39,059 nt of DNA from Jimgerdemannia flammicorona (lineage: Eukaryota > Mucoromycota > Endogonomycetes > Endogonales > Endogonaceae), in the NCBI GenBank assembly GCA_003990745.1, contig RBNI01000168.1, positions 1 through 39,059 on the forward strand, in the 5' to 3' direction. Position numbers and translations under genes: made by a program. The notes below the pieces were generated by a model. It was given only the letters and a program-made list of their open reading frames with translations, made no database searches and was not told where the DNA came from. This document shows positions 18,736-28,922 of this stretch, piece by piece. Numbering within the stretch: position 1 is the stretch's first letter; each line of letters begins with the position of its first letter.

Positions 18736-18969
18736 AATGACAGGTGCAGGTGGTTTTATAGTTCGGTTTGGGAATAGTTCATCATCGTTGTCATTATATC
18801 GCTTGAGACGTTAGACATTGAAGACTGGGTGAATCTTAATAGTGTCTGGTAGCGCCAATTTGTAGGAGGTCGGAGAGACTTGTGAGATGACTTCAAATGG
18901 TCCAATGAACTTGCTGTTTAGCTTTGTAGATAGTCTGTGCTTGAGGTTATCAACTCGGTATCCTCGGAT

Positions 18970-19881
18970 GTCTAGTAGAACTTTTTCTCCAATATCGAAG
19001 GTTTCTTCTCGGCGATGTTGGTTAACATACTGTGACTGTTGTTCTTGAGCTCATGATAAGTTCTCAATTGCGATCTGGCTTAGATTATGCATTCGGAGTA
19101 AGAATTCTTCAACAGCTTCAACTGTAGAGGGTTCTTCAGTAGTTCGGACAAGTGTCAGAGGAGTGTTTGGGTTTTGTCCAGTGTTGGCGAAGAATGGGGT
19201 CATTCCAAGAGAGGCTTGCTTACTATTGTTATAGGCAAACTCGACTGCAGTGAGGTGTTCATGCCAATCATCTTGTCTGTAGGAAACATAGTTTCTTAGC
19301 ATTTGCTCTAGAGTTCGGTTCATTCTTTCAGTTTAGCCATCGGTTTTGGGGTGAAAGGCTGTAGATAGTGCAAGTTTTGTTCCAAGGTGCACATGAAGGG
19401 CTTTCCAAAAATGGCTGGTGAATTTCGGGTCTCGGTCACTAACAATGATCTTGGGGAGACTATGATAGCAGAAGATGTTATCAAACAAGAGTGTAGCTAT
19501 GTCTGGTGCTGTTGCAGTGGTGGTGGTTGGTACAAAGTGAGCTTGTTTGCTGAGATAGTCCACAAAGACAATAATTGCATCTTTCCCGTTCTTAGTTCAG
19601 GGTAGTTGTACAATGAAGTCCATAGAGATTTGTTCCCAATTAGTAGATGGTACTGGGATCGGGTAGAGTAGGCCAGGTTTTGCTAGTGTTGAGGACTTGT
19701 TCCGTTGGCAGGCATCACAGGAAGTGATGTAGGTCTTGAGTTGATCTGCCATTTGGGGCCAATAGAAGTTTCGGGAGATAACTTCATAGCATTTATCAAA
19801 TCCTAAATGTCCAGCTGTAGGGGCATCATGACATTCGAATAGGATAGTCTTTTGGAGGTCTCGGTTGTTTGGAACATACAA
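18970..19881 (-). pseudogene. Integrase, Chr-A
   Basis: HHCC zinc-binding region (HDAPTAGH ... CDACQ), catalytic core with MDFIVQLP, VSDRDPKF and TERMNR supplying D, D and E, then the C-terminal GKEVxLD-like block (EKVLLDIRGYR). One stop replaces the Gln before TERM at about 19336, another follows IENLS near 19050. Confidence 0.9.
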
Positions 19882-19968
19882 TCTGTCCTTGTAGTAGATG
19901 GTATTGTCCTTGAGTTGGTATTGATTGTACCGGGTATGCTTGTCAGTATCATCACTATTCAGGATTTC

Positions 19969-21447
19969 TCAGAGTGCTTGAGCTTCTTTATCATCAGCAC
20001 AGGCTGTGATAATTTGTTCCATGATAGAGTTTGTAACCAAGGTGAGAGTTTGGATAACCTCTTCAATGAGTGGTCTGGAGATTGCATCGGCAACAATGTT
20101 TTCCTTGCCAGGGCAGTACTGGATTTCATAGTCAAAGTTGATGAGGACTTTCATCCATCTGGCTTGCTTTCGAGAAAGAGTAGCCTGGGTCTTGATGTTG
20201 ACTAATGACTTGTAGTCAGTCAATACAGTGAAGTGTGCTCCTTCTAGGTATGGTCGCCATTTGATCAGGGTGTCTACGATGGCTAATATTTCCTTCTCAT
20301 GAGTTGCATAGTTGATTTCGGCATCATTGAACTTGCGGGAGTGATAGGCCACAGGGTGTCCTTCTTGCATGAGTACTGCTCCAAGGGCTAGGTCAGAGGC
20401 ATCGGTGGTAACTTCATATAGTAGGGCAGGATTTGCCGCTTGAAGTACTGGAGTGGTTATCAAAGCATCCTTCAGTACTTGGAAGGCAGTATCTTGTTCA
20501 GGTCCCCAATTTACAAGATTGTTGAAGTCTTTCTCTTGTTTTATGGTCCAGGGCTGTTCTTCTTTCTTGTTATGCTTGGTCATTTGGGTAAGGGCAGTGG
20601 CAATTTTGGTGAAGTTGGCAACAAATCGTCTATAATAGTTTGCTAATCCCAGGAATGACTGGAGGTCTTTCAGCTTCTTGGGTCTGGGCCAATCTTTGAT
20701 TGTGGAGATTTTGCTGGAGTCTACTTTGATTCTATTTGGAGTGACAATGTGTCCAAGGAATTGGATTTCTTTCAGGAGAAATTTGCACTTGCTGAGTTTT
20801 GCAAAGAGTCGGTTTTCCCAGAGTTTCAGTAGTACTAGCTCAAGGTGTTCGAGATGTTCCTCCAGGGTTTTGCTGAAGACTAGAATATCGTCAATGTAAA
20901 TAACAATGAATTTGTCCAGGTATGGGTGCAGGATAGTATTCATCAGTGTCTGGAAGATTGCAGGAGCATTAGTTAAGCCAAAGGGCATAACTAGAAATTC
21001 AAAGTGTCCATAGCGGGTTCGGAAGGCTGTCTTGTAGATGTCCTCTTCTTTCATAGCAATTTGCTAGTAACCATTTCATAGGTCAAAGGAGTTCATGAAT
21101 TGTGGGTTGGTAAGCCTATCGAATATTTCATCGATTCTGGGTAGTGGGCAACAGTTCTTGATGGTCTGTTCATTGAGGTCATGGTAATCAATGCATATTC
21201 ACAGGTCTCCTCCTTTCTTGACAACAAAGAGGACCAGTGCACTATAAGGTGATATACTGAGTCTGATAAATCCTTATTTCAGGAGTTCGTCAATCTCTTT
21301 CTTGAGTGCATCGATTTCTCTTGGAGACATATGGTAGATTGACTTGAAGGCTGGCTTGGCATCTGGAATAGTCTTGATGGCATGGTCCACTGCTCGTTTG
21401 GGAGGTAGGCCTTTTGGGAGTTTCTTCGGGAATATGTCTCGGAATTT
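19969..21447 (-). pseudogene. Reverse transcriptase and RNase H, Chr-A
   Basis: 19969-21054 is open: [21 protein letters not shown], catalytic YIDD at 20887-20898, FLGHIVT and the thumb, then RNase H with [21 protein letters not shown] and VLTDYKSL (the acidic triad), and the tether [15 protein letters not shown]. The upstream finger region to 21447 is in frame but carries stops, among them two in DLxNGYxQ just before 21054. Ty3/gypsy type. Confidence 0.93.
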
Positions 21448-22113
21448 CTAAAGTAGTGGTCTGACATGGCTGTCAACTTTCGAAAAGTCTTCTTCAGAGT
21501 TCTCAGATTCTCCTTTGGATGGACGGATGGAGATAGCAAAGAGAGGGCATTTCTTGGCCAATTTCTTGAGTTGTAGTTTGTTGATGTGGGTGACCTTTGG
21601 TCCAGGGTCACTAGAGTTGAGTGGGTCCTTTTCACCTTGCAGTTTGAAGTTGTGGCGTCCTTTCTTGATGGTCAGAGAATGGTTTACCCAATTGATCATG
21701 GGGTTCTCTTGTTTTAACCATGGAGTTCCAAGGATGATTTCATTGTTAGGGAGTGGTACAATTTGAAGGGTAACATATACTCGATAGTCACCGATTCGGA
21801 AGGGTAGGTTGCAGACTTCCTTGCTAATGACATGTGAGGTTCCATCAGCTATAGCAACTGCTTGAGTTTGTTGTACCGGAGAGGTGAAGACCTTGAGTCT
21901 GTTGGCTGTTTCTTCATTGATAAAGTTGCCTGAGGTACTGCTGTCTATCATGATCTTGACAGGTACTCCGTTGATAAAAGCTTTAAGTGTAAGCAGTTTG
22001 TCTGATCCAATGGTAGTGATTTCAGTTGTAGGAGCTTTTCTTCTGTTAGTTCTTCTTTGAGCCAGTTCGTTGACACAAGAGAAGCAATCATCAATCATTC
22101 GAGAAGAATACAT
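21448..22113 (-). pseudogene. Aspartic protease region, Chr-A
   Basis: Retropepsin-like: VKIMIDSSTSGNFI where D-S/T-G is expected, followed by IILGTPWLKQENPMINW. The active-site Gly is Ser (a G-to-A change), so the enzyme is probably dead. The C-terminal part (KKGRHNFKL... to RPLL) is the linker to RT. Chr-B has lost most of this region by a ~350-bp deletion. Confidence 0.85.
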
Positions 22114-22206
22114 TCTAATGCCATGGGGACATCAGCCACTTGGTACATATCCATCTTCTATTTTCTTGTAGAATTGTTCTTCTTTGTTCACGGTAGGTTA
22201 GACTGA

Positions 22207-22611
22207 GGCCTTGTTTGATGAACCAAATCCTTTAGATTCTCAGATGGTGGGCAATAGTTCAGGGACTTCCTTGACTGTCAGGGTTGACTCGATTTTTTCG
22301 AATAGGATCTGGGCAATACAGAATTCAATGGGAATCTTGAAGGGTGTCCAACTGTGGTTTTGGATGAGGACAATAATTTCACCTGTATAATCTTCATCAA
22401 TGACTCCTCCTTCTACTGAGAGTTCTTTCAATGCTAGGCTGCTGCGACAACATATTCTTCCAACATGTCCTTCAGGGATTTGGATGCTGATTCCTGTGTA
22501 GACTTGTTTGACTTCTCGGTTGGAGACTGTAGCTTCTTCGGCTGCATACAGGTCATATCCAGCTGCTTTTTGACTTCTTTTGGTTGGAGTCTTAGCAGTT
22601 TGTCTTAACTT
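22207..22611 (-). pseudogene. dUTPase domain in Chr-A gag-pol
   Basis: Trimeric dUTPase fold, which hydrolyses dUTP to dUMP and pyrophosphate. Motif 1 AAGYDLYAAEE, motif 2 GRICCRSSLALKE, motif 3 GGVIDEDYTGEI with the catalytic Asp and Tyr, motif 4 reduced to FCIAQILFEKI (the usual Gly-Asp-Arg positions differ), and motif 5 as SKGFGSS after an in-frame TGA at 22237-22239 at the expected Arg. About 135 codons, normal for a dUTPase subunit. It sits between the zinc knuckle and the protease in the polyprotein frame. Chr-B has the colinear region at 33785-34105, so the domain belongs to the family and is not a one-off capture. Confidence 0.92.
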
Positions 22612-22701
22612 GACAAAGTCTAGTATCCTGGTGGTCAGATTGTTGAGGTGGTGTAGAGTGGTAACAGTTGCTCGTATTGCTGTTCGGGGTTTTCGGTTAG
22701 G

Positions 22702-22743
22702 GCAGGCACTGGCCATATGTCCTGTCTTTCGGCAATAGAAGCA
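22702..22743 (-). other. Nucleocapsid zinc knuckle, Chr-A
   Basis: C-x2-C-x4-H-x4-C (CFYCRKTGHMASAC), preceded by a Lys/Arg-rich stretch. RNA-binding motif of Gag. Confidence 0.9.
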
Positions 22744-23370
22744 TGCTCCGCTTCTTCTAAGTTTGTTCCTTTCGCCTTCAGTGAGTTTCTTGAAGGTACT
22801 CGGCTGGGTGGGTTCATGATTTCTGGGTGTCCACGAAGTGAATGCTGAGGGAGCTCGGGATGCTTCATGCTTGGGTTCTTCTTTCTTGGTCCAAGTCTTT
22901 TCCTTGTTGTTGAATTGTCTTCGGGGCAGAATGGGTCCAGCTGTTAGGATCCACTTGACCATAGTCTTGATTCTTACTAGACACCATTGTTGATGGTCAC
23001 AACCAACTGGGCGTCCTTGTTCTCGGATTTTTCTAGTAAGCCATTCAGGTAGGGCATCAAATAAATGGTCTGCTCTTGTACCATTTCGTGCTTCATCATT
23101 GGCAATGTATCCTAGGCCAACAGTGTTCAGGAGTGACTCGAGTTTTGTACAGAAGGTTTCGAATTCCTTCTTGCCATGTACATCAAATTTGAGGTTGCAG
23201 AGTTTTACTCAGGATTCAGCGATCATGGTTTCACTGCGATATTGAGCAATCATGAGTTGTTTAAGTCCAGGGGCTACAGGATGGGCTCCATATCCTGGGG
23301 CATTGTTTGCTGCATTCTGAGCAACTACTGCAGGTCGGGTGTCCCATGTGAGGGGTTTTTCAGGAAGGGT

Positions 23371-23688
23371 TCACCACCATTCTTTGGCAGGTCCTCGGAA
23401 GAATGTAACAACTCGGTGGACATAGGCTGTAGTAGTGATAAAGAGTTGTTCCAGAGTGTGGTCTTGATTGTTCATCAGAATGCGGTCAGCAACTTGCTCA
23501 TTGGTCCATTGATTGGCTTCGAAGTTGGTGTCAACTACACTAATGAAGCTTTGGACTTCTTGTGCAGTACCATTGAAGGTAGGTAGACTCAGATTTTTTG
23601 TAGGTCGGGTCTGTTCGGCTAAGGCAGTAATGGTTGCTGCCATTATGGCTACCTGAGCTGTGAGGTCTATAATCTGTTGGTTTGCCAT
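23371..23688 (-). pseudogene. Gag (capsid region), Chr-A
   Basis: 105 codons, MANQQIIDLTAQVAIM..., with the retrotransposon Gag signature LPTFNGTAQEVQSFI, then TNEQVADRIL and FFRGPAKEWW followed by TGA. The same frame continues to the zinc knuckle through two more stops. Upstream, in the same frame, is a Pro/Gln-rich stretch, an acidic run (EEEEEY) and a probably helical domain (AFFTLLNKSF, PAVAFLALVPHEA), all between 24640 and 23690 and without a Met. Confidence 0.8.
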
Positions 23689-25129
23689 ATTGTTTACTGG
23701 AGGTGGTAGAACTACTGGTAGTGGTGTTACTGGTACTACTTGAGGTACTGGTGCAGAGTGTGGTGGGGTTCTTTGAGTCTGTGTAAGTTGCTGAAGTAAT
23801 AGTTGTGGGTCTGGAGTAAGGGCTTGATAAATGGCTGTCTATTGCTGTGTAGGTGTATTCTGTCCTGATGGAGGTACGTCTCCTTTGGTGGTGTATCCGG
23901 GATCGAATTCACTGAGATACTCCTCCTCTTCTTCAGTTTGGTCCCTGTGTGTTTGGGTTTGCTCGGTGTCAAAGTAGACAGAATTAGTGGTATATCTGAT
24001 TTCAGATGGACTTAATTCAAAGTCAAGTTCTGGTTCAGTATTGGTTTCAGATTCGGGTAGGGCTGTAGCAGGGCCTGCTTCAGGTTCGGGGTCAGGTAGT
24101 TGATGAAGGGTTTCTCTTGCTTCTTCCTTAAGAATATGGCGGGCCTTGCTGTTCTGGAATCGGTAGTATAACGCAGTCTTGGTCCTGGTGCGGTGAAAGT
24201 CAGTAGAGTTGAGCCACTTGGCTATAGAGGCTTGGGCTTCATGAGGAACTAAGGCTAGAAAGGCTACTGCTGGTTGTCCTAGGTCGCTCGGGTTTGTGGA
24301 GCTGACAAAACTCTTGTTGAGAAGAGTAAAGAAGGCTTCTATAAGACCTTCTTCGTCTTGACTTGCTGGGTGTAGTGCAAGGAGTTTGGTGAATAGGTGT
24401 TCACCTATTTGCTGATTTAATCAGAGTACTTCTTTCTTTGAATGAAGTTTGTCCCACTTGTTGCAGGTGTGGAGGTCAAATTGTCCTTGTACGTCAGGTT
24501 CAATTCTCTCCAGATTGTCAGATAGTTCAGAATAAATTCCAGTTCAGAGGTTGGGCTTTATACCAACTTGTAGGAATTCGCAGAAGGGTTTGTAGCAGGG
24601 TAAGGAAGCGTCTTGAAGCGGAATTGGATTGTAAACTGCTGCTATCAAGTTGTAAGAGGGTTGCTTTTTAGGGTAATCGTTACATAGTTCTGGAAGGATT
24701 TTCTAGAAGTTCTGAATATTCTGGGAGACCGTTTTCTTATGGTCAAGATCAATTTCGTATGGAGTATGTCCTCTACATTTATTGATTTCAAGATCGGGTT
24801 GACATCTCAACCAAAGTCCTTTTTCGGACTAGTTCTGGATATTCAGGATTTTCCATATTTCAGGAAGTTCAAGAAACTAAGGCCAGCTTAGTTGAATTGG
24901 CGTATCACTGCAGACAATACCCAATTAGGAAATTTCGTGACGGGGTTAGGAGTGGGACCTAACAGGGAGCAGATTTACTTAAGAGTGGTTTGTGGGTTAT
25001 TAAATAGGTTTATTTGCTATTCATGATATTACTATACTAGGAGTATTTGTGTAAAGAGATATTGTGGGAAAGTGTTCAGAAATATTCTTATGTGTTCAAG
25101 TCTGAGATTCTGAGGTCTGGGGGAGGGGG

Positions 25130-25137
25130 TATTTATA
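25130..25137 (-). promoter_or_regulatory. LTR TATA box (Chr-A 5' LTR)
   Basis: TATAAATACCCCC in sense, 190 nt after the end of the U3 frame and about 480 nt before the LTR end. Probable promoter of the genomic transcript. Confidence 0.55.
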
Positions 25138-25326
25138 CTAGTGAGGGGCTATCTGGACTAGGCTAGATATGGATGTAGCACTAAGTGCTTTGCTGAGTCA
25201 GAATACAGTCACGTAGTACAAGTGTGATCTGACATATCAAGAGATCATCTGACTGCTGAGTCAGTTCACAGTCACGTTATACAAAGCTAATCTAACTATA
25301 CTATGACTGCTAATCTATTTATAGGT

Positions 25327-26424
25327 TTACACGCTGTCTGGGTAGTCTTCGATGACATCACTATCGATGACATCATCTCTGATGAAGTAGTTATCTAGGA
25401 AGAGTAATTCGCAGATTACTTCTCCTTGTTGGCTGAGGTAATAATACATTGGAACTTCATCTCCATCCCACAGGATCGCATCATCTGTCTCGTATGCTGG
25501 ATAAGGTGTTGAGGGGCGAAGAAGTGGTGCATCGTCTTCGTTTTCATCAGATTCGCTATCTGCATACCTTCTGTAGGTTACAGCACTATGAGTCGTGGGG
25601 TTGTAGTATGCTGGTGGTTGTGGTTCATGTCACTCGTACTCGGGTGGTGGAGTGGTTGGTTCAATCTCAAGGGTTGTCTGAAGGTACAGGTTGTGTTCTC
25701 CAGTCTCTTCATTGTAGTTGAAGTAATCAGGGGTGAATGCAGGTTGGTATTCGTGCCAGTGGTCATTGTCCTAATAAGTCTCGTATGTGGTTATGAACTG
25801 TTGTAAGTTCATCGGCAGAGTTGGTGGTGTGATCAGAGTTGGAAGAGATCCTTGACTTGAGGTCATGTCGGCGTCAGAAGGATCATTGTCTTCTGCTTCG
25901 TCTTTGTCGAAGTTAATTATATCGTAGATGTCCTTCATGACATATCCAACTTGGGGTATTTGCAGGATATGGTCATCAGGGTACAGGAAGGTTCTGTCTG
26001 TAGTTTCAACGTACTCAAGGTACTTGTGGTTGAGTTCTTGTATCATGTCGTCGATTTGGCCATAGGACAGGGTAGCAACCATTTCGCTAGTAGTAACTCG
26101 GAGGCGGGGAATAAAGGTACTGTACTCATAGAAGAGTTCTCGGTGTTTGCGAGCAATGAGCTTCTGGTGTTGAGACATCTGGGTAATGTCTGTATCATGG
26201 TGGTGTTCAACCATGTCTTCCAGGAGGCAGCCGATCTGGTAGTAGCTTGAGATTTGTCCAATCCGGTGGGCCTCATTAAGCATGTTCAGGGCATTCCATC
26301 GGGCTTCCATGAAGTAGAGAGGTGCTTGGCTGTAGATATTCATGAGGGGCAGAGGGGGTGTGACTCGGTTGATAATGGCATTCCAAATGTCAGCACGGAT
26401 GCGGTTGTAGATCTCGGTGGTCAT
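25327..26424 (-). pseudogene. U3-encoded frame, 5' LTR of Chr-A (unknown function)
   Basis: ATG 26424 (MTTEIYNRIRADIWNAI) to TAA 25327-25329: 365 codons plus stop, broken by TAG 25771-25773 (TGG in the 3' LTR) and TGA 25630-25632. The corresponding codon of Chr-B is CAA, so CGA (Arg) is the likely ancestor. The first 217 codons are open. The N-terminal half looks helical (RWNALNMLNEAHRIGQ), the middle has HHHDTD and several SYGQ/YEY blocks, and the C-terminal third is Pro/Tyr-rich and acidic. No known domain recognised. It lies upstream of the TATA box, so in the genomic RNA it would be present only in the 3' U3. Confidence 0.65.
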
Positions 26425-26678
26425 GTTTGTATATTTGGAAGTTGTGGTTGTTATTGTTTTGGTTCTTCATTTCGACGTGTCTTGGGCTGGGTATATATGC
26501 ATTTGTTCTGGATTGGTAAGATTCCATTTGTGTGAATCTTGTGTTCCGTGACTTGGTATTGACTCAGCTTTGTGTGCTGTGACTTCTGTTTGACTCAGCT
26601 TCGTGATCTTGCAGGTGATTTCCAGATTTGTTCAGAGATCGTGTGTGATTTCCATGGCTTGGAGGTTGTGTGCTTACA

Positions 26679-27055
26679 CTAACAGTAGCTGTTGAGTTCC
26701 TCTCAAAGTATGGTAGACAGACTTGACTTTTGCTTTTGGATTCAATTTCAGACTGAGATTTATTCACTCTTGTCTTTGGGGTATTTTATACAGTTGTGAT
26801 TACTATAGGTTACTATGTTACTAACTATAAATTGCTAACTATAGTAAGTATTTCTTAAGGGTACAGTGTACCTTAAGGGTACAGTATATCTTGAGAGTAT
26901 AGTATACCTGGAGGATACAGGTAAACATACTGTTTCTGGTATCTCTGGCTAAATATACAAGTTGGTACAGTAAAGCAGTCTTGATTGCTTAGTATACTAG
27001 ATATAGTATGTGGCTAATTTATGATTTTGGCAGTACAATTCTGTTGCCCATCACA
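26679..27055. other. Unidentified AT-rich segment between the two chromoviruses
   Basis: 377 bp without a supported frame. It contains short imperfect repeats of the type AGGGTACAGT/GAGTATAGTATAC (26870-26920) and a possible TATA-like GTATAAAATACC on minus near 26790-26800. ACAGTA occurs at both edges (26683-26688 and 27052-27057), so a small LTR or other insertion is possible but not shown. Confidence 0.3.
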
Positions 27056-27243
27056 GTATATATATATTCAGTCCTAATTAGTAAGATTCCATTTATATAA
27101 ATCTTGTATTCTTTGACTTCAAGTTGACTCAGCTTTATACTCTGTGACTTTGGTTTGACTCAGCTTTGTAATCTTATATGTGATTTCCAGATTTATTCTG
27201 AGGTGATATGTAATTTTGATGGCTTGGAGGTTGTATACTTACA
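27056..27243 (-). repeat. Chr-B 3' LTR, truncated
   Basis: Only the sense-start ~190 bp remains, matching 17938-18125 and ending in CTTACA at 27238-27243; a purine tract follows in sense orientation as in Chr-A. Confidence 0.8.
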
Positions 27244-27357
27244 ACTCTCTCCTTCTTAGCTTTTGATATCCTCATTGAGGTCTTCTAATTTTGGTCTAGT
27301 ATTGTTACACCATTTAGATAGTCAAAAGTCTAGTAATATCTATTTTTCTCAGAAAGT

Positions 27358-27431
27358 GGTATACTCATAGTATAGTTGCCTAATGTATTGGATTTATACA
27401 TTAAAGAGTCATATGTTCAATGCTGTATACT
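27358..27431 (+). other. tRNA-like sequence, Chr-B copy
   Basis: Equivalent of 18239-18312, same 74-nt length; the GTATGCC end is GTATACT here and the putative anticodon loop reads TTTATAC. All the differences I read are C-to-T or G-to-A. Confidence 0.3.
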
Positions 27432-27635
27432 AGAAGTAATTCTGACATCATTCACTGCTAGAAAATTTCCTCTAAGGAATCTTCTTAAATATCTACATCT
27501 TGTTTCCCACTAGTAATATAGGAAGAATAGACTGGCTTTTAGTTTTACTATTTTTCTAGAGGGTTGATATTCTTTTGTCTTGTCTTGCTGAGTTCTTGAT
27601 TTTGTTTATAATAATTATAAGAGTACTTAATATTT

Positions 27636-28922
27636 TTTTTTTTTTTTTTGTTTTTTTTTTTCTCATTTATTAACTATCTATAACATGCTACATATCCTCA
27701 TACAACATCAGTAGCCCTATTCTATCTCAATCTCAACCCACCTTCACACTCACTCAGCCTTGCACCTTTAGGGTATGAGTTGCAACCTCACTGCCCAAGT
27801 AACTAGATCCTCCTACCCAGCCTGCCCTACTCAAGAGTGGGTATGGGTTGTGAGCCCCAACCACCTCAAGTACTTAATATCTAGTGCACCTGACCTACCC
27901 CTATTAGTGCCTCCTGTCTTGCCCATCTTGCCCATCTTGCCCATCTTGCCCATCTTGCCCATCTTGCCCATCTTGCCTATCTTGCCCATCTTGTCCATCT
28001 TGCCCATCTTGCCCATCTTGCCTGCCTGTATTGCCCATATTGCTCATGTTATCATCTTGCTATCTTGCCTGTCTTGCCTATCTTACCTGCCTATATTGCC
28101 TATATTGCCTATGTTGCCCATGTTGCCCATATTGCCCATGTTACCTGTTTTGCCTGTTTTGCCCATCTTGCCTATGTCACCTGTCTTGCTGTTTGCCTGT
28201 CTTGCCCATGTCACCCATCTTGCCATCTTGCCATCTTGCCCATCTTGCCCATCTTACCTGCCCATATTGCCTGTATTGCCCATATTGCCTACCCATATTG
28301 CCCATGTTGCCTGTGTTCTGTGTTACCCATGTTGCCCATTTTGCCTGTTTTGCCCATCTTATCTATGTCACCTGTCTTGCCATCTGCCCATCTTATCCAT
28401 GTCACCTATCTTGCTATCTTGCCTATCTTGCCTGTCTTGCCTGTCTTACCTGTCTTACCCATCTTGCTCATGTCACCTGTCTTGTCATCTTGCCATCTTT
28501 CCCATCTTACCCATCTTGCCCATCTTGCCTGTCTTGCCCATCTTGCCCACCCATGTTACCCATGTTGCCCATTTTACCCATTTTGCCTATGTCGCCTGTC
28601 TTGCCATCTGCCTGTCTTACCTATGTTGTCTGTCTTACCATCTTGCTGTCTTGCCTGTCTTGCCCATCTTGCCCATCTTGCCTACCCATCTTGCCTGTGT
28701 TGCCCATATTACCTATGTTACCTATATTGCCCATCTGGATACATCACCCCTCATGGCAGAGGGAGTTTTTGGCAAGTATGGATCTATCCAACCTAGTATG
28801 CATGTCTGCTTGCTTGCTGTTTGCCATTGCCTTAGTACCTTTCTCTAATAAACGACTTGAAAGTGTATTGTAAAAGTGTGTATAATGTGAATTGACTCAA
28901 AAGGTTACCTACTAAACCATTG
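27636..28922 (-). mobile_element. Poly(A)-tailed retroposon carrying a 9-bp VNTR, inserted in Chr-B
   Basis: Flanked by a 16-bp direct repeat, AGAGTACTTAATATTT at 27620-27635 and AGAGTACTTTATATTT at 28923-28938 (one mismatch). A T-run with one G interruption next to the left repeat is a poly(A) tail on the minus strand. Long target duplication plus poly(A) indicates LINE-type target-primed insertion. Between tail and array is ~270 bp of unique sequence, and ~185 bp lies on the other side. No RT or RNA gene recognised, so it is probably non-autonomous and mobilised in trans. Confidence 0.75.
27917..28736. repeat. Minisatellite, 9-bp unit TTGCCCATC (minus GATGGGCAA)
   Basis: About 90 units, nearly perfect at 27920-28020 and then diverging mainly by C/T exchange. 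Longer blocks recur: CTATGTCACCTGTCTTGC-like segments at 28172, 28363 and 28587 suggest higher-order units of about 190-225 bp. Because the unit lacks stops, all three plus frames are open (Ile-Leu-Pro-type repeats). I treat those frames as by-products, not genes. Confidence 0.9.

Larger units (their letters stand above)
18556..24702 (-). pseudogene. Chr-A gag-pol polyprotein, single frame
   Basis: Every recognisable domain lies in one minus-strand frame from 24702 (after a TAG at 24703-24705) to TGA 18556-18558, about 2,049 codons, with no frameshift but many in-frame stops. The stops I checked fit C-to-T or G-to-A changes (for example Gln CAA to TAA in the integrase block TDGQTERM, which is still Gln in Chr-B). 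A single gag-pol frame with an internal dUTPase implies maturation by the element's own protease. The start is unresolved: the first Met in the Gag region is 23688, yet the frame is coding-like for a further ~1 kb upstream. Confidence 0.85.
16096..26678 (-). mobile_element. Chromovirus (Ty3/gypsy) Chr-A with dUTPase and 2-kb LTRs
   Basis: 10.6-kb LTR retrotransposon. LTRs 24651-26678 (5') and 16096-18125 (3') share TGTAAG...CTTACA ends. Domain order in sense is Gag, zinc knuckle, dUTPase, protease, RT, RNase H, integrase, chromodomain: the Ty3/gypsy order plus dUTPase. All domains I placed are in one frame. A purine-rich tract precedes the 3' LTR. Many nonsense codons make it non-autonomous. 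Flanking pentamers (ATCAC left, CTAAC right) do not form a target-site duplication. Confidence 0.92.
24651..26678 (-). repeat. Chr-A 5' LTR
   Basis: 2,028 bp, TGTAAG to CTTACA. U3 with coding frame 26424-25327, TATAAATA at 25130-25137, then R-U5 ending at 24651. The sequence just inside (sense ACTTGATAGCAGCAG) does not start with the usual TGG of a tRNA primer site, so the primer is unknown. Confidence 0.9.

Noticed and set aside
24620..24650. Standard tRNA primer-binding site next to the 5' LTR of Chr-A
   Set aside because: The sequence after the LTR in sense is ACTTGATAGC, without the usual TGG start; no tRNA can be named.
27917..28736. CRISPR-like array
   Set aside because: Contiguous 9-bp degenerate units without spacers, in a eukaryotic retroelement context.
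27775..28873. Long plus-strand open frames (357, 280 and 243 codons) of Ile/Leu/Pro and Cys-type repeats
   Set aside because: All three frames are open because the 9-bp unit has no stop codon in any frame; they track the minisatellite and are on the strand opposite to the retroposon's poly(A).
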